Source: Verrucomicrobiota bacterium (GTDB lineage Bacteria; Verrucomicrobiota; Verrucomicrobiia; Limisphaerales; SXTU01). Taken from it: a stretch of DNA of 34,274 nt. Location: NCBI GenBank assembly GCA_016235545.1, contig JACRKB010000214.1, positions 1 to 34,274 on the forward strand, given 5' to 3'. Positions 29,037 to 34,274 of the stretch are shown here, in pieces (within the stretch, counting starts at the first letter, position 1; each line of letters starts with the position of its first letter). The notes under the pieces are model-generated. The model ran no database searches. It was not told where the DNA came from and worked only from the letters and a program-made list of their open reading frames with translations. A program made the position numbers and the translations under genes.

Positions 29037-30500
29037 ATGAATCTTCATTCCGAACTCCGTCAGTTCCGCCGGCAACAGCAAACGCGCCGCGCCTTCCTCG
29101 GTCGCACCGCCCAGGGCGTCGGTGGCTTCGCGCTCGCCTCGTTGCTGAACTCCCCTTTGTTCGCTGCCGCGAAGAAGTCCGCTTCGCCGGCGAAAGACAA
29201 GTGGCTCGGCGTCGTGAACCCGCTGCACTTTCCCGCCAAGGCCAAGCGCGTCATCTGGCTTACGATGGCGGGCGGGCCGTCGCATTTGGAGACGTGGGAT
29301 TACAAGCCGCAGCTCGCGAAGATGCACGGCGAGCCGATGCCGGAGTCGTTCACCAAGGGGAAGCAGATCGCCCAGCTCCAGAACGCGAAGCTGAACTGCT
29401 TCGGCCCGCAGCTTGGGTTCAAGAAGTTTGGGCAGAACGGCCAGGAGATTTGTGAATTGCTCCCGCTCATCGGCTCCGTGACGGACGAGATGTGCGTCAT
29501 CCGCTCGATGACCACAGAGGCCATCAACCACGACCCGGCGCATATGTTCATGAACACCGGTGCGCAGATTGCCGGCCGGCCCAGCGCGGGCGCATGGGTC
29601 ACTTACGGCCTCGGCACCGAGGCGGAGGACTTGCCCGGCTTCGTGGTGCTGACTTCGCTCGGCAAGGGCGGGCAGAACCAGCCCATCGCCGCGCGGCAGT
29701 GGTCGCCGGGCTTTCTGCCAAGCCGCTTCCAAGGTGTCCAGCTCCGCAGCAAGGGAGACGCGGTCATGTATCTCGGCACGCCAGCCGGGGTGACCCGCGA
29801 CCAGCAGGGTGACGTGGTGCAAGCTGTCAACTCACTCAACAAGAAATACGACGCAGTGGTGGACGACCCGGAAATCGCCACGCGCATCGCGCAGTATGAA
29901 ATGGCCTTCCAGATGCAGGCCAGTGTTCCCGAGCTGATGGACACGGCGAAGGAGCCGCAGGCCATCATGGACCTCTACGGCTGCAAAGCTGGCGACGGCT
30001 CGTTCGCTGCGAACTGCCTGCTCGCTCGCCGGCTCGCCGAGCGCGGCACGCGTTTCATCCAGCTCTATCACAAGGATTGGGACCATCACGGCGGCGTGAA
30101 GGAAGGCATCACACAGAAGGCCGCCGAGATTGACCGCGCGTGCATGGCGCTCATCACCGACCTCAAGCAGCGCGGCATGTTCCAGGACACCATCATCGTC
30201 TGGGCCGGCGAATTCGGACGCACGCCGATGAGCCAGGGCGGCAGTGGTCGCGACCACCACAACGCCGGATTCAGCATCTGGCTCGCGGGCGGCGGCATCA
30301 AAGGCGGCGTCAGCTACGGCGCGACCGACGAACTCGGCTACTCCGCCGTCGAGAACATCGTGAACGTCCACGACCTGCACGCGACGATTCTCAAACTCCT
30401 TGGCATTGACCACACCCGGCTCTCCGTGAAATTCCAGGGCCTTGACGTAAAACTCTCCGGCGTGGAAGGCGCGAAGCCGATTCAGGGAATTCTTGCGTAA
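29037..30500 (+). CDS. DUF1501 (sulfatase-like) protein with Tat signal
   Basis: This 487-residue member of the DUF1501 family has an alkaline-phosphatase/sulfatase-like fold. The N-terminus TRRAFLGRTAQGVGGFALASLL has the twin-arginine R17-R18-x-F-L pattern, so export in folded form by Tat is likely. Family hallmarks are VIWLTMAGGPSHLETWDYKP, INHDPAHMFMNTG, GRPSAGAWVTYGLG, WDHHGGVKEG, WAGEFGRTPMSQGGSGRDHHNAGFSIWLAGGGIKGG, and DLHATILKLLGIDHTRL with its metal-ligand-like His and Asp residues. It is three bases downstream of the PSCyt/DUF1553 gene, the standard partner. The substrate is unknown; its abundance in polysaccharide degraders suggests a role in polymer use, but this is inference. Confidence 0.93.
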   Translation: MNLHSELRQFRRQQQTRRAFLGRTAQGVGGFALASLLNSPLFAAAKKSASPAKDKWLGVVNPLHFPAKAKRVIWLTMAGGPSHLETWDYKPQLAKMHGEPMPESFTKGKQIAQLQNAKLNCFGPQLGFKKFGQNGQEICELLPLIGSVTDEMCVIRSMTTEAINHDPAHMFMNTGAQIAGRPSAGAWVTYGLGTEAEDLPGFVVLTSLGKGGQNQPIAARQWSPGFLPSRFQGVQLRSKGDAVMYLGTPAGVTRDQQGDVVQAVNSLNKKYDAVVDDPEIATRIAQYEMAFQMQASVPELMDTAKEPQAIMDLYGCKAGDGSFAANCLLARRLAERGTRFIQLYHKDWDHHGGVKEGITQKAAEIDRACMALITDLKQRGMFQDTIIVWAGEFGRTPMSQGGSGRDHHNAGFSIWLAGGGIKGGVSYGATDELGYSAVENIVNVHDLHATILKLLGIDHTRLSVKFQGLDVKLSGVEGAKPIQGILA

Positions 30501-31118
30501 GCGAGAGTGGTGAAACTGAATCCGGCGCGAAGTATTAACGGATGGTTACACGCGGTTTGATGCTCTGTTGCGCTATCGATTTGGAATGGAAACCACCCCG
30601 GCATGGAGGCCATTCAGACGCATGCGTTCGGTGCACCACTCCTGTCAGGGCGTCACGATGGGTGGTGAACTGTCGGAGTGAAGTCACGACTCGTTCTATC
30701 TTGGCATCGGCATCGCACGGCGGTGGCTGGGCTGGCAGCGTTGCCACCGAGTGGTGCGGGGGCGGGGCTGGCCCGGACAGGGGCTTTCTGCGCTGCCCTG
30801 CCTGGTTGACTCTCGGGGCTGGCCCGGTTGGCTCCAACCGCGAGAAGGATCGCTGACTGTTGTAGAGATTGCGGGAGTGCGCGTTCCAACTCTATTGCCG
30901 AGTGAGAGTCCATGTCCGTCTGTCGAGAAAATCATTCGATGCCCGTCCCTCGCGTCAATGGGACATTTCAAGTTTTCTGAATGACAGGGCACATTCGCGC
31001 CAGGGTGTGAAGCTCCCGGCCCTCGGTGCTCAAGCGCAAGTCGCGGGCGGGAAGCACGCACTCCGGTCACGGATAAATCCTTGAACAGTCCGGTTTCCGC
31101 GCCAGTCTCTTCCCGCGC
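30501..31118. other. 618-base intergenic region with hairpins, no recognisable gene
   Basis: Frames on both strands (for example 30542-30856 plus and 30535-30837 minus) have unusual composition rich in Trp, Cys, Arg and Gly, and no family likeness. The DNA holds several hairpins: CGGTGGC/GCCACCG (30721-30727, 30743-30749) and CGGTTGG/CCAACCG (30825-30831, 30834-30840). GCACCACTC at 30633 is inverted at 30749. A 14-base direct repeat CGGGGCTGGCCCGG lies at 30763 and 30814. It could be a structured RNA or remnant repeats. No tRNA, tmRNA, RNase P RNA or SRP RNA signature was recognised. Confidence 0.5.
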
Positions 31119-32333
31119 ATGACTTCCGCAGGCCACGCTCCCGCACCATCAGGGCTGTTTGATTTCGTTCCCCGCACCCGGCTCGTCTTCGGCGCGGACA
31201 GCGTCGGGCGAGTCGGTGAAATGGCGGCGGAGCTTGGGGGCAGGCGCGTGCTGCTCGTCACGGACCCCGGCATCGTGAAGGCCGGCCACGCCGCCAGCGT
31301 GCAGGAATCCCTCACCAAGGTGGGCATGCACGTCAGCCTTTTCGACCGAGTGAAGGTCAACCCGACCACCAAATGCGTGGACGAATGCGTTGCTGTCGCT
31401 GCGGCGGAGCAGGTGGACTTGCTCGTCGGCCTGGGTGGCGGCAGCTCGATGGATACTGCGAAAGGCTGCAACTTCATCTTCACCAATGGCGGGCGGATGC
31501 AGGACTACTGTGGCGTGGGCAAGGCGCGAAAGCCCATGCTCCCGCTCATCGCCATCCCCACCACCGCAGGCACGGGCAGCGAATGTCAGTCCGCCGCGCT
31601 CATTGCCGACGAGCAGACGCACATGAAGATGGCCTGCCTCGACCCCAAGGCCGCCGCGCGCGTAGCCATCCTCGACCCCGCGCTCACCGTTTCGCAGCCG
31701 CATCGAGTCACAGCCTGCACGGGCATTGACGCCATTGCCCATGCCGTCGAGAGCGCCGTCACGACGCGGCGCAACCCGCTCTCCCAGATGTATTCGCGCG
31801 AGGCTTTCCGCCTTTGCGTCACGAGCCTGCCGCAGGTTTTGAAACATCCGAAAGACATCGAGGCTCGCGGGCGGATGCTGCTGGGCGCGGCCTACGCGGG
31901 AATCGCCATCGAGAACTCCATGCTCGGCGCGGCGCACTCGGCGGCGAACCCGCTGACAGCGCACTACGACATCATCCACGGGCAGGCCGTGGGGATGATG
32001 CTGCCGCTGGTCATCCGCTTCAACGCGGAGAACCCCGACGCGCTGCGCTGCTATGCGGAACTCGCATCCGGTCCCGAGCTGGCCACGGTGAAGGGCGGCC
32101 TCACGACTGCGCTCGAAGCGTTGCTGGCCCGTCTCGAATCCTTGCTCAACCTCGCCGGCTTCCCGCGCTCTCTGTCCGACTGCGGCGTCGAGCCTTCGAG
32201 AATCAAGCAGCTTGCCGAGGAGGCTGCGAAGCAGTGGACCGCGAACTTCAACCCGCGCCGCGTCGAGGTCGCCGACTTCGCGGGCCTTTACGAAGCTGCC
32301 TTCAACCGCCGTAGCGACGGGGATTTGGTGTGA
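31119..32333 (+). CDS. Iron-containing (group III) alcohol dehydrogenase
   Basis: This 404-residue NAD(P)-dependent oxidoreductase is of the Fe-ADH superfamily. Dinucleotide binding is shown by VGLGGGSSMDTAKG (about 103-116) and IAIPTTAGTGSE. The metal ligands are D204 and H208 in TGIDAIAHAVES, H273 in MLGAAHSAANPL and H287 in HYDIIHGQAVGMMLP; all four are present, so an active enzyme is expected. The substrate (simple alcohol, 1,2-diol, 3-hydroxy acid or phosphonate aldehyde) cannot be set by eye. It follows a large uncharacterised gap and precedes the PPC-domain gene by an AT-rich repeat. No Shine-Dalgarno is evident before ATG 31119. Confidence 0.93.
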   Translation: MTSAGHAPAPSGLFDFVPRTRLVFGADSVGRVGEMAAELGGRRVLLVTDPGIVKAGHAASVQESLTKVGMHVSLFDRVKVNPTTKCVDECVAVAAAEQVDLLVGLGGGSSMDTAKGCNFIFTNGGRMQDYCGVGKARKPMLPLIAIPTTAGTGSECQSAALIADEQTHMKMACLDPKAAARVAILDPALTVSQPHRVTACTGIDAIAHAVESAVTTRRNPLSQMYSREAFRLCVTSLPQVLKHPKDIEARGRMLLGAAYAGIAIENSMLGAAHSAANPLTAHYDIIHGQAVGMMLPLVIRFNAENPDALRCYAELASGPELATVKGGLTTALEALLARLESLLNLAGFPRSLSDCGVEPSRIKQLAEEAAKQWTANFNPRRVEVADFAGLYEAAFNRRSDGDLV

Positions 32334-32345
32334 GCGGTGAAGGGG

Positions 32346-32384
32346 AATTGCAAATTTGAAACTGAAAATTGCAAATTTGAAATT
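32346..32384 (+). repeat. AT-rich tandem repeat between the alcohol dehydrogenase and PPC genes
   Basis: AATTGCAAATTTGAAA occurs at 32346-32361 and 32367-32382, a 16-base direct repeat with a 21-base period. It is strikingly AT-rich within GC-rich DNA. A TTG at 32356 inside it opens the PPC reading frame but is unlikely to be the true start. Confidence 0.8.
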
Positions 32385-32418
32385 GCCGGGCTTGCTCCGT
32401 AGCCGCCGAGTTCAGGAG

Positions 32419-34134
32419 GTGGATTTCCATGCACGCCGTGGCATCCGCCTCTTCACCTCGGTGGCCACAAGGCTGCCTCTCTCCGCTCTCCTCTTTTCTC
32501 TCCTCTCAATCACGGCCGCCCAAGCCGCCGCACCCGCGCCGGACTTCCTCTTCCCCGCCGGAGGCAAGCCCGGCGCGACGTTCCCAGTCACTGTCGGCGG
32601 CAAGCTCGAGGGCTGGCCTGTGGGCGTGTGGACGAGTCACCCGGGGCTGGCTTTCAACGCCGCCACCAACAGCGGCTCTTTTTCAGTCACCATCGGCGCC
32701 GACGTGCCGGCGGGGCCGCATCTGGTGCGCTTCTTTAACGCCGATGGAGCATCGGAGCCACGGACGTTTGTCGTCGGCCGGCGCGACGAGCTGTTGGAAG
32801 TCGAGCCCAACGATGACTTCCGTCGCGCGCAACGCGTGGAGCAACGCGCCTCCGTCATCAATGGAAGGCTGGAGAAATCTGGCGACGTGGACTCGTTCGC
32901 GATTCAAGCCGAGCCGGGGAAGTGGGTCGTCGCCGCGGTGGAGTGTTACGCGCTGGGAAGTTCTGTGGACCCGGTGCTGCAAATCCTCGACGAGCGCGGC
33001 GTGCGCATGGCATTCAATCACGACACGCATAACCTCGACGCCATTGCCGCGTGGCAGGCGACGCGCGCGGGCACTTGTTACGTGCAAGTCTTCGGCTTCG
33101 CACATCCACCTGCGGCAGACGTCTCGGCGAAGGGCAGCGCAGCGTTTGTCTATCGCCTCACCATCACCACCGGGCCGTTCGCGCGCTCTGCTTATCCGGC
33201 AGGGGTCAGGCGCGGGAGCAAATCCCCGCTCGCCTTGCTGGGCTGGAACTTGGACAACACGACTCAAACCGTGGACGGCTCCCGTGCTCAGCCTGCTGAC
33301 CCGCTGCTCTTCGTCCCCGCCGAGGCGACCGGCGAAACGCTGTGGCTGGCTGTGGGCGATGGCACCGAGCTGACCGAGGCGGAGCCGAACGACGCGTCCA
33401 CCAGCGCGCAGAGGGTCACACTCCCCGCCACGTTGAACGGGCGCATCGGCAGGGCGGGGGACGTGGACCGCTTCGCCTTCACCGCGAAGAAGAACGAGCG
33501 CTTCAACTTCCAGGTGCGCGCCGCCGCGCTGCATTCGCCACTCGCTGCGCTGCTGCGCGTGGAGGACACGAACGGACTCTCGCTCGTCCAGCAGGAAGGC
33601 GGCGACGGCACTGACCCGCGTCTCGCCTGGAACGCGCCGGCGGACGGCACGTTCGTCGTGGCCATCAGCGACATGTATGGCAGCGGCAGCGACCACCACT
33701 TCTATCGCATCGAGACCGTGTCACCCCCGCCGCATTTCACGGCGACGATTCCAGTTCATGCGCTGTTTGTGGAAAACGGAAAAACGAACGAAATCAAAGT
33801 CACCGTCACTCGCGTCGAGGGCTTCAAAGAGCGGCTCGTTCTAAGCGTGAAGGGGCTGCCCGACGGTGTGACTGCGAAGCCCGCCGCTGTCCCTGACAAG
33901 AGCGGCGAGGTGAAACTCGAACTCGTGGCGGGCGCTGACGCGAAGCCCGCGAGCGTGCCGATTGAAATACTCATCTCCGCGTCGGACGTGCGCCCGCCCA
34001 TGAGCCGCGCCGCGACTTTCAGCCTGCGCGGCATCGAGCCGCGCGGTGACCGGCTCATCAACGCCGGCCATGTCGCTTGGCTCACTGTGTCGAACAAGCC
34101 TGCGCCGCCGCCTCCGAAGAAGAAGCGGAAGTAA
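32419..34134 (+). CDS. Secreted protein with two PPC (pre-peptidase C-terminal) domains
   Basis: This exported protein of about 571 residues has a hydrophobic signal segment (LPLSALLFSLLSITAAQAA) and then an N-terminal Ig-like part (PDFLFPAGGKPGATFPVTVGG). Two PPC-type beta-sandwich domains each open with the EPND motif: LEVEPNDDFRRAQRV with SGDVDSFAIQAEPG, and TEAEPNDASTSAQRV with AGDVDRFAFTAKK. It ends in a Pro/Lys tail (PAPPPPKKKRK). The start is uncertain: GTG 32419 and GTG 32461 both give a usable signal peptide, and the TTG at 32356 lies in a repeat. A good AGGAGG (32414-32419) precedes an ATG at 32429 in a different frame. It probably binds polymers or other secreted proteins; no catalytic motif is seen. 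Confidence 0.85.
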   Translation: MDFHARRGIRLFTSVATRLPLSALLFSLLSITAAQAAAPAPDFLFPAGGKPGATFPVTVGGKLEGWPVGVWTSHPGLAFNAATNSGSFSVTIGADVPAGPHLVRFFNADGASEPRTFVVGRRDELLEVEPNDDFRRAQRVEQRASVINGRLEKSGDVDSFAIQAEPGKWVVAAVECYALGSSVDPVLQILDERGVRMAFNHDTHNLDAIAAWQATRAGTCYVQVFGFAHPPAADVSAKGSAAFVYRLTITTGPFARSAYPAGVRRGSKSPLALLGWNLDNTTQTVDGSRAQPADPLLFVPAEATGETLWLAVGDGTELTEAEPNDASTSAQRVTLPATLNGRIGRAGDVDRFAFTAKKNERFNFQVRAAALHSPLAALLRVEDTNGLSLVQQEGGDGTDPRLAWNAPADGTFVVAISDMYGSGSDHHFYRIETVSPPPHFTATIPVHALFVENGKTNEIKVTVTRVEGFKERLVLSVKGLPDGVTAKPAAVPDKSGEVKLELVAGADAKPASVPIEILISASDVRPPMSRAATFSLRGIEPRGDRLINAGHVAWLTVSNKPAPPPPKKKRK

Positions 34135-34178
34135 AGGGGCGCATCTCACTTTCCTGCAGACCGGACGCGAGTCGGTGC

Positions 34179-34262
34179 TTCGGGCTGAAAGCCCGGCATT
34201 CGCTAGCCTGGGGTGAAGCCCCAGGTCAACGAGGCCACGAGGAAGCCGAGCGCTGTAAGCGC
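34179..34262. repeat. Three-hairpin repeat element after the PPC gene
   Basis: There are three perfect hairpins in a row: CGGGCT-GAA-AGCCCG (34181-34195), CCTGGGG-TGAAG-CCCCAGG (34207-34225) and GCGCT-GTA-AGCGC (34250-34262). They follow the PPC stop by about 45 bases, so the element may end transcription, but its modular form is more like an interspersed repeat. The window ends just after it. Confidence 0.7.
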
Positions 34263-34274
34263 GTCACCTTGGCA

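Noticed and set aside
27210-29822. 870-codon open frame on the minus strand across the PSCyt/DUF1553 and DUF1501 genes
   Set aside because: The translation has shadow composition and no motif, and it spans two well-supported genes and their junction.
30860-30960. Possible tRNA or other known small RNA in the long gap
   Set aside because: A GTTCCAACTC segment resembles a T-loop, but no matching acceptor, D-arm or anticodon stem could be drawn. No tmRNA, RNase P or SRP signature was seen.

Overview
The window is a GC-rich chromosomal segment of a Gram-negative, rod-forming bacterium of the Planctomycetota-Verrucomicrobiota-Chlamydiota group. It is most likely a Verrucomicrobiota member, perhaps of the Pedosphaera/Limisphaera type. 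The clues are a PSCyt1-DUF1549-DUF1553 protein next to a DUF1501 protein, a secreted PQQ-propeller protein with the WPEWRGPGG signature, a PPC-domain secreted protein, many genes without a Shine-Dalgarno sequence, and a high density of short palindromic repeats. The lineage is inference. No rRNA, tRNA, CRISPR array, transposase or phage gene was found.

Layout: 1-2159 (+) holds the end of a CtpA-type S41 protease, a small two-helix membrane protein and tsaD. 2253-3581 (-) is a secreted PQQ beta-propeller protein, divergent from a Gfo/Idh/MocA oxidoreductase (3703-4878, +). 4891-11645 (-) is a signalling cluster: a NarL-type response regulator followed by two large hybrid histidine kinases. 11793-12050 (+) is a small XRE-type regulator and 12267-16028 (+) is smc. 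16360-24479 (-) is the cell-elongation cluster mreB-mreC-mreD-mrdA-rodA followed by an RNase E/G gene. 24937-30500 (+) carries a farnesyl/geranylgeranyl diphosphate synthase and the PSCyt/DUF1553 plus DUF1501 pair. 31119-34134 (+) carries an iron-containing alcohol dehydrogenase and a secreted PPC-domain protein.

The most unusual signal is the repeats rather than any one gene. At least ten kinds of short palindromic element occupy almost every gap, including three successive gaps inside the mre-mrd operon and the gap between the two kinases. In two places they sit in frame inside conserved genes: two insertions in tsaD account for essentially all of its excess length, and two elements lie in tandem in the linker between the ATPase and receiver domains of the large hybrid kinase. 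Copies of one family differ by paired, stem-preserving substitutions. This resembles the in-frame palindromic elements of Rickettsia and REP/BIME elements, and I regard it as the candidate undescribed system here.

All assignments come from reading translations and motifs by eye; no database search was run.
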